NCBI GenBank assembly: GCA_003194525.1
Contig: NBIV01000154.1
Coordinates: 110,223 to 174,222, forward strand
Length of the DNA stretch: 64,000 nt
Source: Gracilariopsis chorda
Lineage: Eukaryota; Rhodophyta; Florideophyceae; Gracilariales; Gracilariaceae
Reading direction: 5' to 3'
Shown: positions 1-8,677 of the stretch, in pieces
Layout: each line of letters opens with the position of its first letter
Numbering within the stretch: the first letter of the stretch is position 1
Notes under the pieces: generated by a model
Seen by the model: only the letters and a program-made list of their open reading frames with translations
Told to the model about the DNA's origin: nothing
The model's database searches: none
Program-made: the position numbers and the translations under genes

Positions 1-719
1 CACTTAGGAGTGCGGCGCCACGTGCACACGTGGCGGGGCTGCACACGTGGCGCCAGCGGTGAAGCGGCTGATCCGCGATCTGCGAGAAGCGGCGATGGCG
101 CGCGCGCCAGCGAGCGGCTAGCGCGCGGTCGCGCGGCGCGGCGCGGCGCGGCGCGCAGCTCGGCCGCCGCTTCACGGCCGTGCGCTCGCCGTCACAACAA
201 CAAACACGCGCCGCACAACGCCGCGCGAGTCGGGTTATACACTGCTTCCCGCACCGGCGCGCCGGCAGCGCGCGCCCGCCCTCGCGCGCGCGCGTGCGCG
301 CCTTACCGTTGGCGTGATGAGCTGTTTGCGCGTGGCGCGTGCGGTGGCGCGCCGTGTCACCGCCGCGCCCGTGTGTTTGTGCGTTTGTTTGCTTGCCCGT
401 CAAACTCGCCATCACCTTTGAAGTCCAATTCGTTACAACCCGCGCGCACCACACCGCCGCGCCCCATCAACCACTCGCCCGTCGGACGCCCGATGCGCAC
501 ACAAACCCAACGCACCGTCGGTGACGCCCCTCCACCTCCTTACCCTTTTTTTGGGCAACCTCCCCCAACCACCCCCCCCCCCCCCGACAACTACAAAAGA
601 CTCTCCACTCCCCCCTCTCTCACTGCTCAATCTCCTCTCCCCCCCCCCCCCCCCCTCCCTCCCCCTCCTCCGTCCCGTTCTTCGCCCTCCCTCCGTCCTC
701 CACCCCTTCCCCCACCCAT
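1..719. other. GC-rich, low-complexity 5' region of the zf-4CXXC_R1 gene
   Basis: Very GC-rich sequence with repeated GCACACGTGGCG blocks near 24-53, GGCGC runs near 135-155 and long C tracts just before the gene. The open frames through it on both strands are compositionally biased (Arg/Ala/Pro) and lack any recognisable domain, so I read it as promoter and 5' leader. The CACGTG cores are E-box/G-box-like and could bind bHLH or bZIP factors; that is inference. Confidence 0.5.
572..655 (+). repeat. Two poly-C tracts (C14 and C17) upstream of a start codon
   Basis: Uninterrupted C runs at 572-585 and 639-655 lie 65-150 bases before the start at 720. Similar tracts on the coding strand precede three other genes in this window (near 5311, 39087 and 45972). 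Confidence 0.9.
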
Positions 720-1406
720 ATGAATTCGCACCACGCCTCATCCACACACCCCCTGGACATCCTCGAGCTCTGGTACACAGATCCAGTCTCCGACCCGCTC
801 GTCGAACCGCACTGGGTCAACACAGACGCCCAAACAAACATCCCCAACTGGGAGGCCCTCCCCGCCGAGTCAGTCCCGCCGCATCCGCAACCCTCCCGCA
901 CCGCCACCACCCCGACCTCATCCACATCTCACACAACAAACCCCAATCCGCCGCACACCCACCCTCACAATCTGTACCCCACCGTAGCCCGACAGCGCCC
1001 CAAGCAATACAAACAGCCATGGCCCTCCAAGTTTTGCCATGTATGCGGACGAAAAGCTCACAACGTGCCCGTCATGAGCTGCTCGCGACTCAAAACTGGG
1101 CTCTGTCGCAAGGTGGTTTGCAAATTCTGTTTCGATAAGTATGCCTGGGATACGCTTGTGTTCCGCGATCTTCGCAAGCAGCAGATTTGGTTGTGCCCTC
1201 ATTGCACGGGGCATTGCGTTCCAAAGGCACAGTGCATGACGTATGGCCGAACCAATTATAAACGCCATCTCATGCTTCGACGTCGCCGCTTTAGCAAGCA
1301 TGCCTCCTTGCCTGCCAACTCCTCTTCTTCTGCTTCGTCATCACTGCGCTCTGCGCACTCCGCCTCCAACAATACCAGCCCCAGTAGCACCCGTCGCTCC
1401 AAATAG
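720..1406 (+). CDS. zf-4CXXC_R1 domain protein (CDCA7 / R1 type)
   Basis: 228-residue protein. Its only recognisable domain, residues 105-178, is a Cys-rich zinc-binding module with Cys at 106, 109, 121, 129, 134, 137, 159, 162, 166 and 172. The spacing and the context around the CHVCG, CKFC and LCPHC segments match the zf-4CXXC_R1 family found in CDCA7, the R1 repressor and some plant JmjC demethylases. Members are nuclear and bind DNA or chromatin; CDCA7 helps HELLS/DDM1-type remodelling and DNA methylation. The N-terminal 100 residues are Pro/Thr/His-rich and probably disordered. After the domain comes a basic patch (RRRR near 187-190, a likely nuclear signal) and a Ser-rich tail. The ATG at 720 follows the C tracts directly. 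There is no JmjC domain, so the CDCA7-like reading is preferred. It is convergent with the next gene. Confidence 0.8.
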   Translation: MNSHHASSTHPLDILELWYTDPVSDPLVEPHWVNTDAQTNIPNWEALPAESVPPHPQPSRTATTPTSSTSHTTNPNPPHTHPHNLYPTVARQRPKQYKQPWPSKFCHVCGRKAHNVPVMSCSRLKTGLCRKVVCKFCFDKYAWDTLVFRDLRKQQIWLCPHCTGHCVPKAQCMTYGRTNYKRHLMLRRRRFSKHASLPANSSSSASSSLRSAHSASNNTSPSSTRRSK

Positions 1407-1577
1407 CCCATCATACAACCACACATAAAAAGAGACAGAGAGACAGAGAGAGAGAGAGGGAGAGCAACCAAACCACGTCAACAAACAAAGCTGTCTTTAC
1501 TCTCCCTCCTCGTCCTCGTCCTCGTCCTCCTCCCCAACCACCATCACCATCACAACTCGAAGAGAGAAACACGCAGC

Positions 1578-2048
1578 CTATCGAGACATGGTGCCACCCC
1601 CTGCACCTGCACCAGTGTCTACAGGCGCAACAACCAGCTGTCTGGCTAAGTCAACATCGCCGTCATCAACCATACCAAGCACAACATCCAATCGATCAGC
1701 GGCCGTAACAACACACTGCAGCAAAAAGGCAAGCACCTTAGCGGAAGGGCGTTCTCGGTTAGCAGTAGCTTCAAAGTACTCCACCACCTGATTGAGATAT
1801 TCAAACGCGTCGCGCCCGGCCAACACAGCTTCCTCGCGACTGCTGGCGGGAACCGATTTCACGATGGTGGACACTGATTTCGGAATATCACAAGCACGAA
1901 GTAAAGTGCGTACCACACGCCTCACATCGGCGTTGGTGCCGTTTTCGACATCTTCTGAAAGCTGCGTGAGGGAATCTCGCAGTCTTACCAGCGACACGAG
2001 TGCGGGCGACACTTGTTCCGTTGCCGTTGCTTCTGCTGCTGCTGCTGC

Positions 2049-2088
<40 letters not shown>

Positions 2089-2279
2089 TGGGCGGAGAGT
2101 GTGCGTAGCAGTAGAGGGAGCAGCGGTATGGCGCGTATGACAGTGCGACGGGAGACGGCGCGGGAGATGGGACGGGGTGATGGCGGAGTGGGTGCGGCAG
2201 TTCGGGCGACAAAGTGGGGCGGCAAGCGCGCGGCGGAGGCGGAGGGGGAGATGAAGGCGGCTGAAGGACGAAGGGACAT
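1578..2279 (-). CDS. Predicted plastid (thylakoid lumen) protein, function unknown
   Basis: About 233 residues from the Met at 2279; the frame stays open to an upstream Met at 2336. The sequence from 2279 looks like a bipartite plastid signal: a Ser/Ala/Pro-rich, acid-free transit region, then an SRRTVIRAIPLLPLLL segment with twin arginine and a hydrophobic core ending in Ala, as for Tat import into the thylakoid lumen. An Ala-only run encoded by a GCA/GCT repeat follows, where processing would be expected. The mature part (about 130 residues) is predicted all-helical, with heptad-like segments, acidic patches and a Gly-rich end. It resembles a PsbQ-like four-helix bundle only in general character; I cannot name a family. 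Convergent with the zf-4CXXC_R1 gene. Confidence 0.6.
2033..2086 (-). repeat. GCA/GCT (CTG on + strand) trinucleotide repeat coding poly-Ala
   Basis: Nearly pure CTG-type repeat on the + strand, read as about 17 consecutive alanines at the presumed processing site of the plastid protein. Such runs vary in length by slippage. Confidence 0.9.
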
Positions 2280-2426
2280 GACGGGCAGTGCGACATGCGG
2301 CGGCGGGCGATGGCAAACAACGTGTGGTGCGCACACACAGCGCCTGTAGCTACTGTGAGACGACTGAGCTACAACATGCGAGCTTGTCCAGCTCTACTTG
2401 TAGTGAGCTCCCACAGCTACTAGCGG

Positions 2427-2690
2427 TCAGAAGGGCTTAACTTGGAACACATTCAAGACATTAAAAAATGTAAAATTTTGCACAGCTTTTGGTATCTCCC
2501 GCACACCGATGGTACACAGAGAAGGGCGTAACTTGAGACAAAGACCAAGCTTGCACTTGTTATCCTCTCTTGAAACTTGTGTTCTGTCTTGGCATAGTGG
2601 CACTGAGCACTGAATCTTGTTAGCATAAAGCGCAATAGTGCAAACTATGGCAAAACTAAGTAGTTGCGGCAGTGTTAACATAACGGACAT
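2427..2690 (-). CDS. Possible small secreted Cys-containing protein
   Basis: 87-residue frame in AT-rich DNA. It begins with a hydrophobic stretch of about 20 residues resembling a signal peptide, followed by a short region with five Cys. I recognise no family. It lies on the same strand as another signal-peptide-bearing ORF 87 bases upstream (2778-3020). Could be chance; no codon-bias support is visible. Confidence 0.22.
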   Translation of the reverse strand: MSVMLTLPQLLSFAIVCTIALYANKIQCSVPLCQDRTQVSREDNKCKLGLCLKLRPSLCTIGVREIPKAVQNFTFFNVLNVFQVKPF

Positions 2691-2777
2691 TGTTGCTTTC
2701 TTTAACGCACTGCAATGCCAAACGCGTTTGATGCATGAATTGGAAAAAAAGCCAACAGCTACACAATAAACGTTATT

Positions 2778-3020
2778 CTAAATATAAGACGCAAAATCTT
2801 TTATTCTGGAGTACTTGAAATTCACGTTTGCAGCCACCTTATTCAAGCTAAGAAGAGTACATCTTTGCCGATTTTGGCACTCAGAAGAACCATAACCCCT
2901 AAAATTGCCATCTTGAAAGACATACACTGACCGAAAATCAAATATATCCCCCAAACTGAACGCCTTGCTCGTCAAGAGCAAAACCGGTAGAGGAGGGATA
3001 ATAGCGATAACACATTGCAA
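2778..3020 (-). CDS. Possible small secreted beta/gamma-crystallin-like protein
   Basis: 80 residues: a hydrophobic N-terminus (about 20 residues) then a segment containing VYVFQDGNFRG, two Cys and a later SLNKVAANVNF segment. The order (aromatic-x-aromatic, acidic residue, N-F-x-G, then a Ser/Asn-rich strand) resembles a single beta/gamma-crystallin or I36-inhibitor Greek-key motif. This is weak pattern similarity in a short ORF and may be coincidental. Confidence 0.28.
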   Translation of the reverse strand: MQCVIAIIPPLPVLLLTSKAFSLGDIFDFRSVYVFQDGNFRGYGSSECQNRQRCTLLSLNKVAANVNFKYSRIKDFASYI

Positions 3021-3248
3021 CTGGCGTATTTTACTTTACAAAACAGGTAAAGCATGCACCATAAACAATAGAAAACACTTGTACACAGTTTTGTTTACGA
3101 AATAAAAATTAGATCGACAAAATTTAATTAATCTAAAAACTTATTGAAGGTGTTTTGTCATCTTTTGTTGTCCTATCTAAAGCAAAAAACGTCTAACATA
3201 ACAATAAATTCATGCTAAACAGTTCATGAAAAAAGTTTTAAAACAACA

Positions 3249-3978
3249 ATGCAAGTAGTGTCTTGTGGTGAAGCGCTAACTGACAGAGAAAAAAGTATCG
3301 TTCTAGCGTTACGATATGAAAAACTCAGCAAGCGACAAATTGCTGATGCTGTTTGTCGATCTATATGAGCTGTTCAAAACATTCTGAACAACCCCAAAAA
3401 ATCCAAACGCAAGTATTCTAGAGTTAACAAGCGTTTGCTTACAAAAACAACATAGCATCAAATAACTTGCAAATTACTGACTGGTGAATTTAGTGCCAAT
3501 TATCTACGTTGTGACATACAACTACCAGTCACAACCCGTTGGTTCCAGCAAATAATTCAATATGTCCCTCATCTCAAGTACAAAAAAAGGATAAGGGGCC
3601 CACGCATGAAGAATTTACACAGAAGTCGAAGAATAAAATTTTTCAGGAAGTACCTTCAATCAAAAGCTATTGAATAGAAGAATTTGGTTTTCACATCGCA
3701 TTATGGTCACCAAAGAGTTCATAGCTTGCGAAAAGGTGGATGTTCTGTAGTGGCCTGCTTATAGTCCGGACCTAAAGTTAATCGAAAATGTCTGGAGTAC
3801 TATGGTTTAAGATGTTTAACATGATTTCAAGCAGTTAAAAATTGTAGAAAAGCTTGATCAAAAGATTGAATCTGTTTAAAATAATTTCGAAGAAGTTTTC
3901 ATAAGGAATATGTACCGTTTTACCAATAACCGTCTATTATGCGGGCTGGACGGAAATGAAAAGCCATTAGGCTATATA
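3249..3978 (+). pseudogene. Decayed Tc1/mariner transposase
   Basis: Reading across frames gives a recognisable Tc1-like transposase. An N-terminal helix-turn-helix region (LTDREKSIVLAL, then LSKRQIADAV) is followed by a second helical DNA-binding part containing LPVTTRWFQQI and a basic RGPRMK segment. After a gap comes the hallmark WPAYSPDLKLIENVW, then a C-terminal NNFEEVF..MYRFTNNR end. In-frame stops occur at 3366 and 3453, another lies near 3673, a frame change is needed before the WPAYSPD motif, and most of the catalytic core between the first two acidic residues is missing. I could not find terminal inverted repeats. Inactive relic. Confidence 0.85.
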
Positions 3979-4446
3979 ATTTGTTGTTTTGGCTAAGAAG
4001 GTTTTTTGGATGTATTGAATTTTGCTGATTTATGGTAAATTTCACATTTTAAAGCCTAAATTCGTTTTTGTTTGATTTCAACTTTGTTATATCGGTACTA
4101 TCACTTTGAATGCTACTGTACCCCACCGTCTATGAGAAACTTGTTGTACTTTGACCTGCCTTGCTCTGCGCGAGCTAGGCTGGCCGTCTACTGGACTTAT
4201 TTGAATTTCGCGGAGTGTACTCTGTTTTGTGCGTTAACTAGGATCTGTACTACTAGTCAAATTTTTACAAAAGAGAAACAGGTTGTTTGTTTAATTAGTG
4301 TGGCTTCTGTAGTACACAATCTGTACAGTAGCATTAGTGGGACAGATGTCAAAGCGCGCCGCTTGTCAACAACCGCGGGCCAGCGTGACAACATGACAGC
4401 TCCATACATTACAACGTTACTATACACAAGAGATGCTGCTGCTGCC
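3979..4446. other. Intergenic, AT-rich to mixed
   Basis: Lies between the transposon relic and the end of the C2H2 gene. A 138-codon frame on the + strand (4072-4488) overlaps the convergent zinc-finger gene and shows no domain; I see nothing else. Confidence 0.5.
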
Positions 4447-5307
4447 TCACGGCTTTTTGTTATGAATCTTACGAGCGTGTCGCGTTAAACTACTCCGTTG
4501 TCCAAACGCCGCACCGCACTCACACCGGAACGGGCGCAACTTGTGGTGCACCGTCAACACGTGCGCCTCCAGAAAACTCTTCCGCCCAAAATGATTCCCG
4601 CACAGCTTGCATTCAAACGGCCGGATCTTCGCGTGCACCATTCTCATGTGCCGGTTGCGGTCGCTTCCCCTCTTGAAGCACGCGTCACATTGCGGGCACG
4701 CGTACGCACGCCCGGCCTTTCCGGGGCGCGTCGAGGACGGACGCACCGAGTGCGATGAGGACATAATGTACTGCACCGCGGGAATGGCCGATGTGCCCGC
4801 GCTGCTGGTATTCGGCGCCGAGCTGGACGAACGGGCGGATGCATAGCGGCTTGCGAGTGACGTGCTCACCGGCTGGGTGCACGACGCGTGCACGGATCGC
4901 CAATGCATGTTCAGATGACCCGGTTTGCGAAAGCGCACGCCACACATCATGCACGTGATGTTCATCACGGGCGTGGTACACGGGGCGTTTGCGGGCGGAA
5001 CGGGCGACGATGGAGCGGGTGCATCTTCGCCAACTGACAGCACGGTCTGCCAGAAGCGCGACGTGGGGCGGGTGGGCGCCGATGGAGTGGTGGTTACCGA
5101 CGTGCTTGCCGAGGTGGAACACGCGGATTGATCGGCGACGGACGGCGATTGAGTGCATGACGGAGACGGCGTTGAACGCGCGATGCACGCCGCGTGACGG
5201 AGTGACAGCAGAGATGCGCACGCGGCGGGAACGGACGCGGCGTCGGAATGAGAATGAATGGGGAGTGGTGATGCGAATGCCATGGGACGATGAGAAGGAG
5301 ACTGCAT
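4447..5307 (-). CDS. C2H2 zinc-finger protein with four fingers
   Basis: 286 residues. Fingers lie at about 119-140 (C-x2-C...H), 204-225, 233-254 and 262-282. The last three are a tandem array with a degenerate inter-finger linker (KIRPFEC, KLRPFRC, variants of TGEKPFxC), so sequence-specific DNA binding is likely. Finger 1 stands alone after a Ser/Thr/Pro/Ala-rich N-terminus of about 115 residues and is separated from the array by a low-complexity Ser-rich linker. Finger 4 is compact, with C-x-C. The protein ends right after finger 4 with a basic tail. Family-level function: nuclear transcription factor; targets unknown. A C15 tract sits three bases before the ATG on the coding strand. Confidence 0.85.
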   Translation of the reverse strand: MQSPSHRPMAFASPLPIHSHSDAASVPAACASLLSLRHAACIARSTPSPSCTQSPSVADQSACSTSASTSVTTTPSAPTRPTSRFWQTVLSVGEDAPAPSSPVPPANAPCTTPVMNITCMMCGVRFRKPGHLNMHWRSVHASCTQPVSTSLASRYASARSSSSAPNTSSAGTSAIPAVQYIMSSSHSVRPSSTRPGKAGRAYACPQCDACFKRGSDRNRHMRMVHAKIRPFECKLCGNHFGRKSFLEAHVLTVHHKLRPFRCECGAAFGQRSSLTRHARKIHNKKP

Positions 5308-5310
5308 GAT

Positions 5311-5325
5311 GGGGGGGGGGGGGGG
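5311..5325 (-). repeat. Poly-C tract immediately before the C2H2 gene start
   Basis: G15 on the + strand, C15 on the coding strand, ending three bases from the ATG at 5307, so it would lie in the 5' UTR right at the start codon. Confidence 0.9.
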
Positions 5326-5540
5326 TGGGAAGTGGGTGAGGGAAACGACGGGTAGATGGGAAGATACGTCGGGGTGTTATGCGGAAGAAGAAGCAGAAGA
5401 AGAGGAGGGGAGAGGGGCAGCTCCGTTGAGAAGGGGAAGGGACAGCGGTCGGTAAACGGGCGAGCAGCGCTGCTGCTGCTTCCGCCGGGGGGGTGGAAGG
5501 GGAGGGGCAGGGGCAGGAGGGAGGGAGGGAGGGAAGGGCA

Positions 5541-5600
5541 GCGGGTCAAAGGCGGTCAAAGGCGGTCAAAGGCGGTCAAAGGCGGTCAAAGGCGGTCAAA
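5541..5600. repeat. Tandem 10-bp repeat GGCGGTCAAA, six units
   Basis: Six head-to-tail units, the last five perfect and the first with one altered base. Each unit has a GGTCA half-site; the reverse complement carries TTGACC. It lies between the divergent-side leader of the C2H2 gene and the 3' end of the NASP-like gene in G-rich DNA. Confidence 0.95.
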
Positions 5601-5801
5601 GAGGGTGTCAGGAAGGGGATGGGGGAGGGGAGCGCCGTGGGCGAATGGCGGTGGGAGGCGACACACGTGTTGAGGCGTAGACGCGTACGCGCACGTGCTC
5701 GATGGCGATGGCGGTACGTGCGCGCCGCTGTCGTGCTGCGCCGCTGGCTGAGCGCCGCCGCCACCGGCTGAGCGTGTGCGTCGCTCGCTCCATCCCATCG
5801 C

Positions 5802-5945
5802 TTACTGCGCGCGCCGCTTGGCGTCGCGACTCTCCGCCTCGCCGCTCGCTTCAGCCGCTCGCGCCCGTCGTCTCGGCACCACCTTCACCACCTTCACCGC
5901 CGTCGCTCCCCCCGTCTCTTCCTTGCCCCCCTCCGTCGCTGTCGT

Positions 5946-5977
<32 letters not shown>

Positions 5978-7289
5978 CCGCTGCTGCCCCTGCCGCTGCC
6001 CCTGCTGCTGCGCCTGCCGCTGCGCCTGCCGCTGCGCCTGCCGCTGCACCTGCCGCTGCGCCTGCTGCTGCCCCAGCCGCAGCCGCCGCTTCCTCCGCGC
6101 TGCCCATCGCGCGAAGCTCCTCCCGCAGCTCGGCCAGCAGCTCGGCGTCGCCGCCGCCGTCCTTCTCCAAAGCGGCAATACACCCGCAAAGCGCAACGCG
6201 TGCTTCAGCCCCATCCTCCCTTCTAAGCGCCAAGTACCGTTTATGCAGGCACTCCGCCTTCAATCGACCCTCACACATGCTAGCCGCCTTTCCAAATTCC
6301 TCTCCCGCCTGCTTCGCCTGATCCAGAGCCACCAACAATTCGCCCAACGTACGGTGAGTTTCCGACAATCTGCCTTCCACCTCAACGCCACCTTCCTTCA
6401 ATTTGTTAAACGTCACACGAGCGATTTCAAGTTGCGTCCACGTGCCCTCTTGCATTTCTTCTTCCTCCTCGGCGGCCTTGGCCGCATCCGCCTCCGCATC
6501 GCCTTCGCCCTCCCCTGAGACGTTCGCACCACTTCCCAAAACGCCTCCTCTAGACGCGCTTCGAACCACAAACCCCAGCATCACTTGTCCGTACACAAGG
6601 CTTAATTCGGCGTACGCTCGTCCACTATCGTCCTTATCCTCCGCTGCTCGAAGAGCCTCTACAAGCAGTCTAGAAGCTTCTCTCAGATCTTCTTCGTCGC
6701 CACCACGAATCAGTCCAAGCGCCTTGACATATTGCTCTCCGGTTGTTTTGCAAACTGTTTCGCTTATCATTTCACCGATCTTCACTTGTTCGCCGCTTAA
6801 CTCGCGAACACGCTTTGCCGCGTCGCCACCACGAATCAGTCCAAGCGCCTTGACATATTGTTCTCCGGTTGTTTTGCAAACTGTTTCGCTTATCATTTCA
6901 CCGATCTTCACTTGTTCGCTGCTCAACTCGCGAACACGCTTTGCCGCTTGTTCTTTATGCGCTGCTGCTTTTGCTTCACCTTGTGCACAGTTGTTCTTGT
7001 CGCCTTCTGTCAGACGTTCACTTTGCGCTTGAGTCGTGTCAACTTTCTCTTCAGTAGCTTCCACATTTGCAGCCTCAGCGCTGCCGGAAGCGTTGTTGCG
7101 CGTTTCATTCGCATCTACCACCTTTGCATCCACTACCTTCGCGTCCACCACCTTTGCATCCTCTACCTTCGCACCCTCTACCTTCGCATCCACCACCTTC
7201 GCATCCACCACCACCGCATCCGCCACCATCGAATCCACCACCTTCGCCACGTCATTGCCCACGGGCTGCGCCGTCTGCTCAGAACTCAT
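5802..7289 (-). CDS. NASP / Hif1 / Sim3-like histone chaperone (SHNi-TPR)
   Basis: About 495 residues from the Met at 7289, which starts MSSEQTAQ; the frame is open to a Met at 7352. NASP family proteins are nuclear H3-H4 (and H1) chaperones. Supporting layout: TPR-like helices, then a TPR interrupted by an acidic insert (EGEGDAEADAAKAAEEEEE), then the helix TWTQLEIARVTFNKLKEG, and two further TPRs containing SETHRTLGELLVALDQ and GEEFGKAASM. An interrupted TPR with acidic loop followed by the SHNi-TPR is the family signature. The C-terminus is basic (PRRRARAAE, DAKRRAQ), a likely nuclear signal. Oddities: an N-terminal array of VVDAKV-type hexapeptides, a 42-residue perfect-looking tandem duplication around the first TPR, and a Gly-Ala-Ala-Ala repeat (about 60 residues) before the tail. 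Confidence 0.75.
6695..6946 (-). repeat. 126-bp in-frame tandem duplication inside the NASP-like gene
   Basis: Units 6695-6820 and 6821-6946 differ at only about three positions. Each encodes 42 residues containing RVRELS, EQVKIGEMISETVCK and YVKALGLIRGGD, i.e. the first TPR helix region. The near identity implies a recent event or gene conversion. Confidence 0.9.
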
Positions 7290-8266
7290 AGTAGATATGC
7301 ACCGCACGCCAAGCTCAACGGGAGTAAGCACGCGCAGACCGCAGCGAATCAACCGTCAAAGCACGTTGCGCCGTCGGCCACAGCAGCCACAAACGCAGGA
7401 AGAGCACGTGAAACAGAATAAACCCAAACCGTGTAACCGCTTGTTCTCGTTGGCGCGACGGGCCCGCGCTTACGACGAAAGCTTTGAGCGCTTGGTACGA
7501 CGGTACCAGAGGTAAGCTATGCTATGCACCGAAACGCAAGCTGCGATCGATTCGCCTCAACTTATCCAGAACGGGCCCGTCGCCGGCCCGATCGCGTGTC
7601 CTGTTTTGCCGCCCAAAAAAGATCTACGTGTACCGACGGTACAGTACCAACGGTACCACATTTGGCGCCATTCTGCTGTGCGCGTTCTGCCCACGTGTCC
7701 ATACCCCAAATCCGACGCTTGCTGACGATGTTTGAACAAGCGCAAACAAGCCCCTCACGCATATGCGCTCGCTTTAAACGCGCTGTGTTACACATCGTTG
7801 GTGTATATTTGGTGAAGAGGGCAGATATCAGCACAAAGTATTGGGGCAGGGCGCCCTTTGACGCCTCAGCTTAGCAATCGTCGACGCTTGTTTACAGCCC
7901 CAAATTCGCCACTTTTCCCGACAACACGTCAGTGACGATTCACAGAAATATGTCTGCACCCAGCTGCCTTCGCAGATAGACGTACAAAATAAAACCTCTG
8001 TTCCTATGCACACCAAGTCTACATCAAAACCGTCAGACACAATACAGGACATTTGCTAAAATTTATTATCATATTCTTAGGAAGAGAGAATTCAGAGACT
8101 CAAACAGTAGGAGAAACCCAAACAGTAACTATTCCAAGGAAAGGAAGCAGACAACTTCTCACACTTTATTCAACAGAAATGTTGGTAAATGCACCACCTC
8201 TATCCTTGGTAGTGACCAACAGCAGCAACACTCAACCAATTCCTATCAGCACATCTAAAGAGCATT
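7290..8266. other. Intergenic; cluster of GTACC-type palindromes
   Basis: No convincing gene. At 7494-7507, 7630-7642 and 7644-7656 there are palindromes of form GTAC(C)NNCGGTAC, two in tandem. A related one occurs at 9821-9833. They could be operator-like sites for a dimeric factor in the NASP-like gene's upstream region, or repeat debris. Confidence 0.4.
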
Positions 8267-8566
8267 TCAGAAAGCCGGGGAGGCACCAGCCAAACCACCG
8301 GCGAATCCAGGACCAGCCATAGCAGCAGCGCCGTCCTGACCGCTGGCAGCCGCTGCACCGGAACTCATATCAGCACCTACGGAAACGGAGTTGGCGCCCA
8401 TGGCAGATGCACTGCCGGAACCAAACTCAATAGAAGTGCCAGATTCAACAGCAGCTGGAGTAGGAGTGGTCATCGGAGTGGCCGTCGGAGTAGCCGTCGG
8501 AGTGGCCATCGGATGGGCGGAAGCGGCGGCAAGGAGAGCCAAGAAGGAAACGGCGGTATACTTCAT
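8267..8566 (-). CDS. Small secreted Thr/Pro- and Gly/Ala-rich protein
   Basis: 99 residues starting at the Met at 8566 (MKYTAVSFLALLAAASAHP), a clear signal peptide with an Ala-rich h-region and an A-x-A cleavage site. The mature part opens with TPTA-type repeats (likely O-glycosylated), then an acidic/Ser patch, and ends Gly/Ala-rich with GPGFAGGLAGA. The frame extends upstream but the Met at 8566 gives the signal peptide. A TATA box (CTTTATAAG on the coding strand, 8670-8677) lies about 105 bases upstream, the same spacing as in the replicated secreted-protein genes nearby. Composition and architecture suggest it is a distant relative of them. Extracellular or cell-wall role is inference. 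Confidence 0.65.
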   Translation of the reverse strand: MKYTAVSFLALLAAASAHPMATPTATPTATPMTTPTPAAVESGTSIEFGSGSASAMGANSVSVGADMSSGAAAASGQDGAAAMAGPGFAGGLAGASPAF

Positions 8567-8669
8567 TTTGTTGAATAGAGGGATGAGAGTGTGTCTTGCT
8601 TGGAGAGATAGGTTGACTAAACGAGTGCGGATGGCTTCACGATTGTTGAAGGCTTTGCTCAAACTTCTC

Positions 8670-8677
8670 TTATAAAG
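8670..8677 (-). promoter_or_regulatory. TATA box of the 8267-8566 gene
   Basis: Reads TTTATAAG on the minus strand, about 105 bases before the ATG. Confidence 0.5.

Noticed and set aside
10-723. 237-codon open frame upstream of the zf-4CXXC_R1 gene
   Set aside because: Arg/Ala/Pro composition driven by GC richness; the opposite strand and other frames are equally open; no domain.
4072-4488. 138-codon + strand frame
   Set aside because: Overlaps the end of the well-supported C2H2 gene and has no recognisable features.
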